Assembly: GCF_000247695.1 (NCBI RefSeq)
Contig: NW_004624781.1
Location: forward strand, 8,074,581-8,138,580
Length of the DNA stretch: 64,000 nucleotides
From: Heterocephalus glaber
Lineage: Eukaryota; Chordata; Mammalia; Rodentia; Bathyergidae
Direction of reading: 5' to 3'
Shown: one piece after another, positions 32,129 to 42,555 of the stretch
How positions within the stretch are numbered: the stretch's first letter is position 1
Layout: every line of letters starts with the position of its first letter
Notes under the pieces: model-generated
Database searches by the model: none
The model's input: only the letters and a program-made list of their open reading frames with translations
Told to the model about the DNA's origin: nothing
Position numbers and translations under genes: made by a program

Positions 32129-33395
32129 TCCCCCATACAGGGAACAAAGTGTGACAACAGGAAGCAAGTACTCCCAAGTCCAACAGAAAGAAGCAACATT
32201 TGTTCATAGGTACAGGGGTTTAAGGGTGCAACCTGGGACATATTTTCTGAGGTATTTCATTACCACCTGCAAGAATGTGTGTCCTGTGGTTCCATCAAAT
32301 ATCCTTCAGGAGGCCACAATGACCCTTGTGGCAAGTCTTAAAAGTGGTACTTCTGGCACCAGTACACTGATAGTACAAAAGGAACCCAAATGTGGTGTCA
32401 AAAATCAAGAAGAAAGGAAAGTTGAAGGAGTGGAGACATTGCTGAGAGCAAGTAATTCCAAAAATGAGGAATAAAAATCCAAGAAAGAAGTTGGTCAGAC
32501 ACTAACCACCAGAGAGCACAATAAAAAGAAGGCAGTTTCAGAGCCTGCCTGGCATCACACAGCTCTCACCTGCAAAAGAAACAAGGAAAATTTCTTGCAG
32601 AGACCAGAGGAAAATCGTATGTTTGCCCCGGAGCGACCTACTAGATATGACCTAATAGGTATTTGCCACCTCTTATTTCTGGGACTCTGATCCAAGAACA
32701 AACAGCAAGAGAACCATGAAAAATCAACCCTGTTGGATCTGGAGTTCTGCCTTGACAAGATATAAAGCTCATTCATACATCTGACTGTGCTCATGAGACT
32801 GCAGTTCAACTCCTGCTGCTAGAGCACAGGGAGGGGGGAAAGAAGATAGAAAGCGGTGAGAGGGAAGGAGGTGGAGGATCTGGGTTGTGACTATAATAGC
32901 TACAGTAATTAGAGTGTTTCCAAGCTGCTAGAGAAGTCTTCAGAGCAGAGAATTGGGAAGAGATGGGGGAGGGGAAGAAGCATAAGGAAGCAAACTACTG
33001 AGAATGCCAGGAAAGGATACGGTGGTTTGTGAATAGTTTAAATGAAACGAACAAAAAACTGTGATAGCTTTATATGGGAAAAATCAAAAAGTTTGTATTT
33101 TCCCCCAGAAGTGAATACTAAATAATTAACTGTTATCACTAGGCTACCACTTAAAGCCAGGTTACAAGCCAGATTTAAGATCTTACAAATGTCCTTGTCT
33201 CTGCAGTGTTCTAAGGTCCCTGACCTCAGTCACAGTTTGCCTCATTTTCTCTCAAATCTGTGTCTCCCTCTGACAAAAAGGTCAGAGCCTTTACGTGGGC
33301 TGATGGAAAAGGGATTTCTGAACTGTAACGCAGTTAATATGATTTATTTCTCTTCAATCAACCATTCATTAGTACCTTGTAATTTCATTAAATTA

Positions 33396-33396
<1 letters not shown>

Positions 33397-33434
<38 letters not shown>
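33397..33434. repeat. (GT)n microsatellite
   Basis: About 19 GT units. The open frames through it (Cys-Val repeats) are an artefact of the repeat. Confidence 0.95.
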
Positions 33435-33435
<1 letters not shown>

Positions 33436-33475
33436 GAGGCATGTTTCAACAGAAGGAGCACATACAGAAAATGAC

Positions 33476-33630
33476 AGCTGGGTGTGGTGGCACATGCTTG
33501 CAATCCTAGCAGTTGGGAGGCTGAGGCAGGAGGATCACTTCGAGTTCAAGGCCAGCCTGGGCTACATAGTGAGTTTGAAGCCAGCCTGAACTACACAGCA
33601 AGGCCCTGTCTCAAAAAACAAAACAAAACA
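33476..33630 (+). repeat. B1 SINE
   Basis: AGCTGGGTGTGGTGGCACAT, GGCTGAGGCAGGAGGATCAC, TTCAAGGCCAGCCTGG then TTTGAAGCCAGCCTG, GGCCCTGTCTC and an AAAAC tail. Confidence 0.94.
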
Positions 33631-33794
33631 AAAACTAAAAAGAAAAGAAAAGGCCTAGAGGGCACTAAAAAGGTAAAAAAATAAATATTAAGTAATTTGC
33701 TTATAAATTTTAGGTACCATGCCAATGCCTTCTACAGTAGCATAAACAAGTGAAAAATAAAATAAAATCACATTAACATAATATAACAATGATT

Positions 33795-33899
33795 GGGGCT
33801 GGTGATTTAGCTCAGTAGTGCTGCCGCTTGCCTCAAAAGCACCAGGTCCCGAGTTCAATGCCTGGTACAAAAAACAAAACAACAAACAAACAAAAAAAT
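33795..33899 (+). repeat. ID-like SINE
   Basis: GGGGCTGGTGATTTAGCTCA, TTCAATGCCTGGTAC, long AAAAC-type tail. Confidence 0.92.
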
Positions 33900-35652
33900 A
33901 CATTGATCCTCTGTAAGAAAAATCTGAGATTTTTCAGAAAACCTCAAAATAGAAAGTTATCTTCCAAGTTATAGGAAATGCTATAATTATTTTTAAAACA
34001 AATACTTAGCAGAGATAATTCCTTAACATTTTGCCTACTAATGATAATTTGGTTCTAGCAAGTGATGTTGGTCTCAATGTCAGAGAAAACAGTTACACAA
34101 GTGCTGGGAAAAATTAAAAAGGGAATAAAAGAAATCGTTGAAGAGACGAAAACTTCACGTAGAGAATTACCTTCATAAAATAAAAACACAGGAAAATTTC
34201 TTGATAAGCCATGTTAGGTAGAAGTAACACAAGAAGTCAATTATATCCTTTGCATAAAACCTTCTGAGTGTATACTCCCAGTGGGCCAAATCTTTTCCAC
34301 CACACTAAAAGCAAAGAATTTTCTGTTTCCCATTTCCCTCTAATAAACAAGTACTAGAAACACTGAATTACCACTATTTCCTTCCCATTCATCGGGCATA
34401 AAGCCAGAACTCCCAGAAATACAATAAGGCCATGTAGGACCATGTCTAGGGCATGCTATTCAGTACTCTAAAAGAAAAAGACAGAAGAACCTCTTTTCTG
34501 TGTTCCATTATCATCTCACTAACAAATCAACAATAGGCATTAAGAAATGTGAAACAAAGTGCAATTTCACACATCTGAACTGAACCTAAAGCACAGAAGA
34601 CTAAGTATTTTCTTGTCACTGTGGCATGTGATTCCTCAACCACCTGCTCAATAATCCCTCTTCAGCGGCACAGCTGCTGCCAACTCCACATGCCTTGCTA
34701 GGCAGGTGCTGTGGTGCATTACCTGTTCTCTAGTGAGAGAGTCCTTCACTGACACTTGGTGGACCCAGAACCTGCCAATCAACATCACCTATCTTCATTT
34801 TGTTTGTCACAGTCAACTCTGTCAGAGAGGTATTATAAAGCACAGTTAATACACTATGTGATTTTTGTATTTTGTGCAGTTTGTTTTTAAAAGAAAACTG
34901 GTTCTTAAAAATCAAGTAGAAGTAAGAATTAAGCTCCCATAAAGAAAACTTGCCAAACAACACGAGGCTGCCCTAGCTCAGATCAGCTCCATCTGCCTGG
35001 CAGTGTTCCCATCCATGCCAGTTTTCCACAATGGAAATAACAATTGTTCAGCTACCTTTGGAGAAGGACAAAGTGGCAGTGAAAGTACCAAGGTACCTAG
35101 CAGAGAAGTAGAAAGGGAAGGCAGAGTGGGAGGTTCTGGAGAACAAGTATCAGTCCTGTATGTGGTCTCCATACCTGAGCTCAGGCAGTAGTGTTGGGGG
35201 TCAAATAAATAAGGAGTGGCATTTCCACTTGACAGAGCAATCAGTAAACCCCTCAACAAATTATCCTGTTCCAGTCATTTAGTTGCTATATGTTAATTGC
35301 AACATAATTACCAGGAGCCAAAATTATGCTTCCATATCCTCATACAAAAGAAACGCTAATCTGTTTGGCTATCTACTCCTCTCATAAGGAAATATTTCCT
35401 ACCAAGAAGTTGGGAGAAAAAGTCAAAGTGCTCTCTGAAAGACAGTCACAATCAGGGGCCCAACTCTGAAACTACTAAACTTAATCAGGGCAAACAATCT
35501 GAGGCTTCTGCCTCCTCTGTCACCTGACAGCATTGGCAAGTAAATGCTGACAGATCCAAAATAAAAAGGTTGGAATCAATTGAGGCTTCACTCAAGAGAC
35601 CTAGACAGCTCTAATATGGCCTTAAACAGTTCTGTTATCAAAAAATATTATG

Positions 35653-35740
35653 GGGGGCCGGGGATTTAGCTCAGTGGTTTTGCTGCCTGCTGTGCAAGCG
35701 CAAGGACCCAAGTTTGATCCCCGGTACCAAAAAAAAAAAA
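35653..35740 (+). repeat. ID-like SINE (CTGTGCAAGCG subtype)
   Basis: GGGGGGCCGGGGATTTAGCT, CTGCTGTGCAAGCGCAAGGA, GATCCCCGGTACC, A tail running into (AT)n. Confidence 0.94.
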
Positions 35741-35770
35741 TATATATATATATATATAATATATATATAA
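35740..35770. repeat. (AT)n microsatellite at a SINE tail
   Basis: TA repeat of about 15 units with one AATA break. Confidence 0.9.
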
Positions 35771-37443
35771 TGGTAAGAACAGTCTATTCTCTATCAAAAG
35801 CCCAATACCATCTAACTGGCAGGCCATCATTTTAAGAACTTCAATGAAATAAAGGGATAAGAGAGGCACCACAGACTATCTCAGAAAGATCTTTACCAAA
35901 ACCGAAGGCTAAAGTTCCTATTCAATAATACCCAGTTGGTTGGGTACAGTGTAGTATGTTCTTTACGATTCTCCTCTCATGATGAGTTTTATTTCTGAGC
36001 ACTTTTTAGAGAAGTTTCTTTAAGGCCCTAAATGGAAACCTCTTTTTTAACCTCAAAAAATTTCTTACAAAACTAATAGTTTTGTAACCTACTACTATTT
36101 GGACACTTCTATAAGATACACAAGGCTTGGATTCCTTCTCGGTTGTTCTCATTCTTCTCTCATTAATAATTCCTAAAACCTAAATGATATTTTTAATGTC
36201 TCTTTGGCAAATTCCTCCTTCATATTGAGGCAGATAAGGGACTTCCTACACAATGAGCAAGACATCTCCTTTCACTACAATTAAAATGATTACAAAGAAA
36301 AATTGTTTTGTTTTCACGGCTTGTCTAGATAGGTAAATTGTGTGGCTTTTTTTGTTCTGCAGTTATTGAGCAAGAAGTCACCATTTAAAAAGGCAGTTGG
36401 TTCTTGGCTCCCTGTCTTAACTCTGCACAGGTTTTTAGTGGTGTCCCTAAACCAAAAACAAAAATCACTGCCTAAGTGTCTCTTTTTTAAAAAAATTCAA
36501 CATGATGGTTCAAGTAAGAGTAGAAACCTCCCCTTGCAGTCTTCTTCCTTAAAGGTTTGACACAAACACCTGAGTCCAGCGTCCCAGACGCTACTTCCAC
36601 AACTTAGTACAGGCTAACCAAAGAGGCAGGCACAACATGGCTGGCACCCCTATTCTTCTGAAAAATGTGTGCCAATGAGCTCTGCATTGTTCCTCTCTCA
36701 AAAAAGAAGAGCCTTTCTGTCTGGCCTCCTCCAATGGCAAGCCCCAGTTTGGAAAAAGAAGAAAATGGCACTGAGGAGCCTGGGAGATGGAGCATATCCA
36801 AAGCTCTCAGACGAGACTTGAACCTATGACCTTCACTGTGTACACAATAGGCGGGTGAGAGGGACCGGTTATCTCTGCTGCAGCAGTTCTCAGCCCTGGG
36901 GTAGCACTCCCGATAAAAAGACATGACTATTGTGTGTGGCAGCAGAGTAGTCATCTCCTCACAACAGCCTAAACCAGCACTCCCTCCAAGACAAAGCAGC
37001 AGGGGTGAAATTAACTCAAGGCTGCACAGCAAAGCCTAATACAGAAAAGAGAGGCCTGCCGGGGCTCAGAGACTCTCCTCAACCCCTGGGGCTCTGGACA
37101 CACTGCTGAAAACAGACAGGCTTCCTCCTCGTCTTTTCCACTCTCATTTAGGTGGGAAGCTGTTTCTTAGAGAATTTAATCATCTGTGATTTGTTCAGAA
37201 ATATTCCCCCTGAAGGGCTCTGATCTCTCCACCCTGTGTGAGCCTAATTCCTAGAAGCTGAAATGACTGTTTGCTGCTGCCTGTTTCACAAACACACATT
37301 AATTGGTCAGATGTGTCTCCTCCTCCTCAAACCCAGAGGGAGGAAGGAGAATCTGAGCAAAGCACAGAGATGATCCAACCGTAATTACACATAAAGGGAA
37401 AGGAGGGCAGCATGGGTTTTCCAAACAGGACAGGGTCACTAAC

Positions 37444-37530
37444 CTTCCCGGGGGGGGGGGGTTAACAAGGATAGCCGTTAAAAGTCCAGGCCCGGGGATC
37501 CCTCCATCTTGAAGAAAAGGACCCGAGTAA
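37444..37530 (-). other. ZNF609: Candidate ZNF609 exon 1 3' end (tentative)
   Basis: On the minus strand, GGGAAG|GTTAGTGA at 37444/37443 is a reasonable donor near the island edge, preceded by a YY1-type motif and a poly-C run. An ATG at 37507 opens only a 9-codon frame (MEGSPGLDF). An alternative donor is GTAAGC at 37576. The true exon may lie in the N gap. Transcript evidence is lacking. Confidence 0.25.
37504..37511 (-). promoter_or_regulatory. YY1-type motif
   Basis: CAAGATGG on the minus strand (CCATCTTG on plus). YY1 sites in this orientation are common just downstream of start sites of CpG-island promoters. This one points the same way as ZNF609. Confidence 0.4.
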
Positions 37531-37741
37531 ATGTGACCCGGAGCCGGGAAGGGACACACACCCACAGCCAGCTTACGCCGCGCTCCGGCCACCTGGCTGC
37601 CCCCTCCTGGGCCGCGCACTCGCCGGGCCCCGCGCCCCCAACTCCCCGCTCGCTCCCACTCGCCCCGGGCCCCGGGCCGACCCGGACTCGCCTTGGATAC
37701 TCGCTGGCCTGCACCCCGAGCCCCCGCCTGCCCCCGCCCCC

Positions 37742-38156
37742 NNNNNNNNNNNNNNNNNNNNNNNNNNNNNNNNNNNNNNNNNNNNNNNNNNNNNNNNNNN
37801 NNNNNNNNNNNNNNNNNNNNNNNNNNNNNNNNNNNNNNNNNNNNNNNNNNNNNNNNNNNNNNNNNNNNNNNNNNNNNNNNNNNNNNNNNNNNNNNNNNNN
37901 NNNNNNNNNNNNNNNNNNNNNNNNNNNNNNNNNNNNNNNNNNNNNNNNNNNNNNNNNNNNNNNNNNNNNNNNNNNNNNNNNNNNNNNNNNNNNNNNNNNN
38001 NNNNNNNNNNNNNNNNNNNNNNNNNNNNNNNNNNNNNNNNNNNNNNNNNNNNNNNNNNNNNNNNNNNNNNNNNNNNNNNNNNNNNNNNNNNNNNNNNNNN
38101 NNNNNNNNNNNNNNNNNNNNNNNNNNNNNNNNNNNNNNNNNNNNNNNNNNNNNNNN
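37742..38156. other. Assembly gap (415 N)
   Basis: Unbroken N run in the middle of the CpG island, probably because of extreme GC content. Any open frame drawn across it is meaningless. Confidence 1.
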
Positions 38157-38204
38157 CGCACCCCGCCCGGCCGGTGCCGCGGTGTCCGGGCCGCGGGTCC
38201 CTCA

Positions 38205-38246
38205 GCCGCCGCCGCTGCCGCCGCCGCCGCCGCCACCGCCGCCGCG
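38205..38246. repeat. Short GCC/GGC trinucleotide repeat in the CpG island
   Basis: Fourteen triplets, mostly GCC, with GCT and ACC interruptions. Read on the minus strand it is a CGG-type repeat in the probable ZNF609 promoter or 5' UTR. Confidence 0.85.
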
Positions 38247-38925
38247 ATCCGAGACAACCAGGGCCACCAGGAAGACCCGGACGCTGGATCGCGAGGCCCT
38301 TGGATCCGGATTCCCTGCGGGCGTGGAGTCTGGAGCGGGTGAGCGCAGGGGAAACCCGGAACCTGGATAGCGGAGCCAAATCCTGGGTCTCGGAATGCGC
38401 GGTCGGTCGAGACGGGCCCGGATTAGAGTTGTGGCTCGGGAATGCTGGAAAACCCGGCGAGCTGGTTGAGAGATCAGGTCGAGGAAACCTGGGTTGGATA
38501 GGCCGAACCTAACGCTCTCTGTGTGCAGAGGGAAAGTCTCGCTGGACCGGATTTCTCGCTGCGAGGTCTCTGGACAAGCGCTGTACCTTAAATACAGAAG
38601 ACACCATTTCCGACGATGACCTTCAACCGTGGGGCGCAGAGAGGCCTACCTGGGGTCTGAGCGTGAACGTGCACAAAAAACAGACGAGCAAACAGAGCTC
38701 ATGATAGTTTCATCCTTTTCATCCCATAGTTGAGCAAACCTTCCAATTTTTTTATCCTTTGTTCTCATTTTTCCCCTTACAATTACCACTTGTTTTTCCG
38801 TACAAAGCAAGCATTTCTAATCCTCCTGGATCCCTTTGAACCCACCATTCTGTGTCACTAAATCTTGCTGCTTTTTATTACTTATTTAAAAGCTCCTCCT
38901 CCCTCTTCTCCTTCCCCCTCCCCCC

Positions 38926-38999
38926 TCTCGCTGGGGATCTAACCCAGGGCCTCTAGCGTGTTAGGCAAGCGCTCTACAATTGAGCCACATCCTTGGCCC
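38926..38999 (-). repeat. ID SINE (old family)
   Basis: Reverse complement: CTGGGGATCTAACCCAGGGC, GTTAGGCAAGCGCTCTAC, GAGCCACATCCTTGGCCC. Confidence 0.86.
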
Positions 39000-39375
39000 T
39001 TACTATCTAAGTCTTATTCTCTCCTTCCCAACCCACCATTCTATTGCTATCCATTGTAACTTTTATCTTGCCTTATCTCTGATTGCTCAACTATCTAGTA
39101 CACAGTAGGCATTCAATCCCTGTTTACACGAACCTCCATTACTTGTGAAAGAGCATATTCTTCACAACCTGCTAAACTTTCACCTCCTGCCTTAGCAAAT
39201 TACCTTAATTCTCAAGGCTCCCCACTACTTAACCCCTAGTATGATTTTCCCGTGTCCCTTACCATTTTATTCAGCTTTGCAGTTATCTTAACTTTCTCTG
39301 CTTATCCTGAGGCATCCTTCACCAGTGCCACTTAAGATATAGCATGTGCCTGGCAGATAGAATGACTCATAAAAT
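39000..39375 (+). repeat. L2-like LINE fragment
   Basis: CTAGTACACAGTAGGCATTC and later AGCATGTGCCTGGCAGATAG resemble L2 3' ends; the text between is pyrimidine-rich in the L2 manner. Confidence 0.4.
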
Positions 39376-39898
39376 CCCTTTATTCCTCATCTCCATCTCC
39401 ACAAAAAGGAAGGTGGGAAAGATGAAAGGTAAAGACAATGCTAAGCCTGTCTGGTCTAGGAACCTTTGGTCCACCAATATTCATTGTTCTTGGACAGTAT
39501 AGGGGCAGAACTGATGCTAGATGACTGCAAACTTACAGTCTGCACTGTATGATGTTACAAGTGAAGACTGATCTACTTAGTAAATAGAGAAAAAACGGTT
39601 TCATGTTTTAAATTTACATGTGACAAAAATAAATTTATTTACATGTGACATATTCAGAGCTAAATATTCCAGTACTCATTTCCTCCTGAAGGATCATAAC
39701 TAATGGATAGGACTAAACTACAAAAGTAAGAGGAAAAGGGAAAGTGATTTCTACAGTTTAGTCAAAGAAAGCCTGGGAAAAAATCACTAAAGTTTTGTTT
39801 TTCCCCCCCGCAAAAAATTTTCAAGGGATCAATAGTTTTGACTTCCTGTACCTGTGATCCAAGGACTGGCAAACTATGGCCATAAAAGAAAAGAGACA

Positions 39899-39971
39899 CA
39901 GGCCAGGGATTTAGCCCAGTGGTTCCGTTGCCTGCCTCGCAAATGCAAGGACCCGAGTTCGATCCCAGGTA

Positions 39972-39990
<19 letters not shown>
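39899..39990 (+). repeat. ID-like SINE
   Basis: AGGCCAGGGATTTAGCCCAG, GATCCCAGGTACC, A tail. AAAAGAAAAGAGAC flanks both ends. Confidence 0.94.
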
Positions 39991-40002
<12 letters not shown>

Positions 40003-40078
40003 GACTCACCACTTGTTTTGATATGTCTCATGAGATAAAAACAGGTTTTCATATTTTTAAATAGTTAAAATAATCAAA

Positions 40079-40158
40079 AGAGCTGTGGATTTAGCCCAGT
40101 GGCACTGCACCTGCCTTGCAAATGGAAGGTCCTGAGTTTGATTCCCATTCAAAAAAAA
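40079..40158 (+). repeat. ID-like SINE
   Basis: AGCTGTGGATTTAGCCCAGT to TTTGATTCCCATTC, A tail, with AATCAAAAG on both sides. Confidence 0.9.
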
Positions 40159-40506
40159 TCAAAAGAATACTCTGTGACATAAATATTTCAGTGTATGTAA
40201 ATAATTGTAGCCATGCATATTTACTTACATTATCTGTGGATGCATTTGCACTCTAACAGCAGAGTTGAATAGTTGTAATAGACTGTATGGCCTGTAAAGC
40301 CTAAAATACTTGTGATCTGGCCCTTTATGGAAAAACTGCCAACCCTTGCTCCGGACAAGCACTGGCAGATAGAACTTTTTGTAAAGTGAAAATGGTCTGT
40401 ATCTGTGCCGTTCAGTTTAAATAGCCACATGGGTCTGTTTGAGTGCTTGAGATATGGTTAACAGTGAAAGAAGAACTGAATCCTTAATTAAAATTAATTT
40501 ATTTAT

Positions 40507-40560
40507 TTTGCAGTGCTAGGGACCAATCCTAGGGCCTTGTGCATCTTAGGCAGGCACCTG
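40507..40560 (-). repeat. ID SINE fragment
   Basis: Reverse complement: TTTTGCAGTGCTAGGGACCA, GGGCCTTGTGCATCTTAGGC. The A-box end is lost. Confidence 0.7.
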
Positions 40561-41680
40561 AATTAAGTTAAATAACCATGCAGCTAGTGGCTACCATATT
40601 AAACAGTAGAGCTCTAGACTTTTCTCAAATCTTATGTGTTTACTTTTTGATTCCCATGCCAAGATTACTCTTTTCCTGCAACATATTTCCCTATTAATCC
40701 TGTTACCACCTCCTCCCCATTTTTGACTCTAAGGGAGGTGCATTTTATAGGTTTTCTTTCTGGGTTCTCCCATAGTCACAGCCCTAACCCTAACCAATTT
40801 CATCCCATGAATTAGGCCACATTAAGTGCACATATATTAAGTGGACATTTACACAAATGTCTGTGTCAAAGGATGGCACTGCAGCTATGTATTTTCTTTG
40901 CGAGAGAGTGGGAAAGCCTCCACAGGATGAATCCCTTGTTGCTGCTGAGCCTGGGAGGTGGCTCACCTCCCTCCTAACACATTCACAGAAGTTGAAACCA
41001 GCAGATGTGTACTTGCTCTTTGAATCGCAAGGAACAAAACGCCTCCAGCATTGCACTTTCTATCCTCCTCCAGGTCTAACAGACTGAAGTTCACGGATTT
41101 CTCTAGTTTAATAGATGTCTGCTTTTTATAGGTGTCTTTTAGCTGCCCCAGAGAACCACCCCGTACTGTCTCCATCTTGGCTAAGAGCTCTAGCAAAAGC
41201 ATTTTTTTAATATTACTAAATTAAATGGAATCCACATTAATGAACTTTAGTAGAGACAGTAGTTAAAATGGAGAAATTGAGGGTTATAACTCATAAAAGC
41301 CCATAACTTTATAATTATTTGTTAAAGTAATCTAAAGTATAAATGTTTTTATACCTACTCCTTAGGGAAATGGGTTTCTGTAAACCTTTAGCTTTTTTTT
41401 TTTTTCGGTTTTTTTTTTTTTTATGATTTCAGTTTTTTTATTCAGTATTCTGCAATTTCTAGCTTATTAAAAGAGAAGGGGCACCTAGTTTTCTTTCTCT
41501 AGATTAGCTATAGGAAACAACTCAAAGCAAAAAAATCCTTACTCTATTCCAAACACCTCACTGCAAGGCCATGGTCTCTAAAACCCTAAGAGAGAAAGTC
41601 TGTGGTTTCATACACATCCCACTAGAAGCTTATATAAATGAGACTGGGTCCTGCATGGAAAAACAAAACAAAAGTGGATC

Positions 41681-41773
41681 CTTTTTTTTGTTTGTGTGGT
41701 ACCAGGGATCGAACTCTGGACCTTGTGCTTGTGAGGCAGGCAGTGGAACCACTGAGCTAAATCCCAGGCCCCC
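41681..41773 (-). repeat. ID-like SINE
   Basis: Reverse complement: T-rich, GGTACCAGGGATCGAACTCT, CACTGAGCTAAATCCCAGGC. Confidence 0.93.
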
Positions 41774-42453
41774 AAAGCTGATTCTTTTAACTATACAAAT
41801 TGATAGCAACTGGACCCAGCCATCCAAAAGGTGGCACAGTTATTGAGGCTGCAACAGAAAACCAACTGAGAAACACGAGACTTCCCTTTAGGCCAGACTG
41901 TCCCAGAGTTAGGAGTCAGAATGAAATGTTGTAAAACACCGACAAGCTATTCCCGGGCAAGTTTGCACTTCGGTTGCTAAGAATTTCCACTAGGCTTTAA
42001 ATTATGCTATTCATCACTGAGCAACTGAGGTTCACCTACCCTCAAGCTTCTCCCACACTTCCTCCCCAGTGTCTCTGTGAATAAAAGAGAGACTTTATGC
42101 TACCACCACCATGTGAACTAAAGACAGGCTTTCACAGTCTAACCATGAAAAGAAGTTTCCAAGTTATTCTGCCATTTACTCATGTGGTTCCAGCTAAGTA
42201 TTTTGGATGCTGAGGTGGGTTCCTGTAAACTTGTAAAGTTCTTGTAAACTTTGTTATCACAGCACACAAAATGGTCGCGTAACATCATCTGGTGCAGCTC
42301 CTGAGGTTTTTCTTTAGGCGTACACCCACTATCCATCCAGGTGGAAAAGTCAATCCAGATTCCTGTGTGCCGGCTGTCTTAAACACAAGGCAGAGTAACT
42401 TTTTTTTTTTCCTCCCTAGGATCTTTGCCTCTTGCCTTTCAGTTTTATTTTAT

Positions 42454-42555
42454 TTATTTATTTGTTTGTTTGTTTATTTTTGCTACTGGGGATCAAACTC
42501 GGGTCCTTGCGCTTGTGCAGCAGGTGGTGAAACCACTGAGCTAAATCCCCGGTCC
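42454..42555 (-). repeat. ID-like SINE with perfect target duplication
   Basis: Reverse complement with a (TTTG)n tail, GGGGATCAAACTCGGGTCC, CACTGAGCTAAATCCCCGG. Flanked by exact TCAGTTTTATTTTA (42440-42453 and 42556-42569). Confidence 0.95.

Larger units (their letters stand above)
12138..37443 (-). other. ZNF609: ZNF609 intron 1
   Basis: Lies between the exon 2 acceptor and the CpG-island promoter region; its 5' border is uncertain because exon 1 is not fixed. Stretches without a recognisable feature beyond single SINEs are: 12956-13813, 16196-17721, 17811-18903, 18990-19435, 20222-21181, 22319-22969, 23659-24994, 26491-27539, 29216-29787, 30051-30644, 31401-31794, 32129-33396, 33900-35652 and 35771-37443. 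I see only non-coding intronic sequence in them. The SINE-poor part 23096-24994 matched no repeat or protein family I know. Confidence 0.75.
37530..38480. promoter_or_regulatory. ZNF609: CpG-island promoter region of ZNF609
   Basis: This is the only strongly GC- and CpG-rich segment in the window, with GC boxes such as CCCCGCCCC beside the gap and a CGG-type repeat. It lies upstream of ZNF609 exon 2 on the gene's strand and about 5.7 kb beyond the TRIP4 3' end, the position of the ZNF609 promoter in human gene order. Exon 1 of ZNF609 is non-coding, consistent with no conserved ORF here. Confidence 0.75.

Noticed and set aside
32151..32474. 107-codon plus-strand open frame in ZNF609 intron 1
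   Set aside because: No recognised similarity, no exon borders, and its composition does not differ from the surrounding intron.
33189..33437. Plus-strand frame ending in Cys-Val repeats
   Set aside because: The repeat comes from the GT microsatellite; the rest has no coding signature.
36604..37032. 142-codon minus-strand frame near the promoter
   Set aside because: No known domain; it overlaps the tRNA-like B-box element, and no splice or poly(A) support was seen.
37478..38379. Several long open frames across the CpG island, including Arg/Ala/Pro-rich translations
   Set aside because: They are open only because the N gap has no stop codons and the flanks are GC-rich.
40780..40796. Interstitial telomere repeat (CCCTAACCCTAACC)
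   Set aside because: Only two units; too short to be meaningful.
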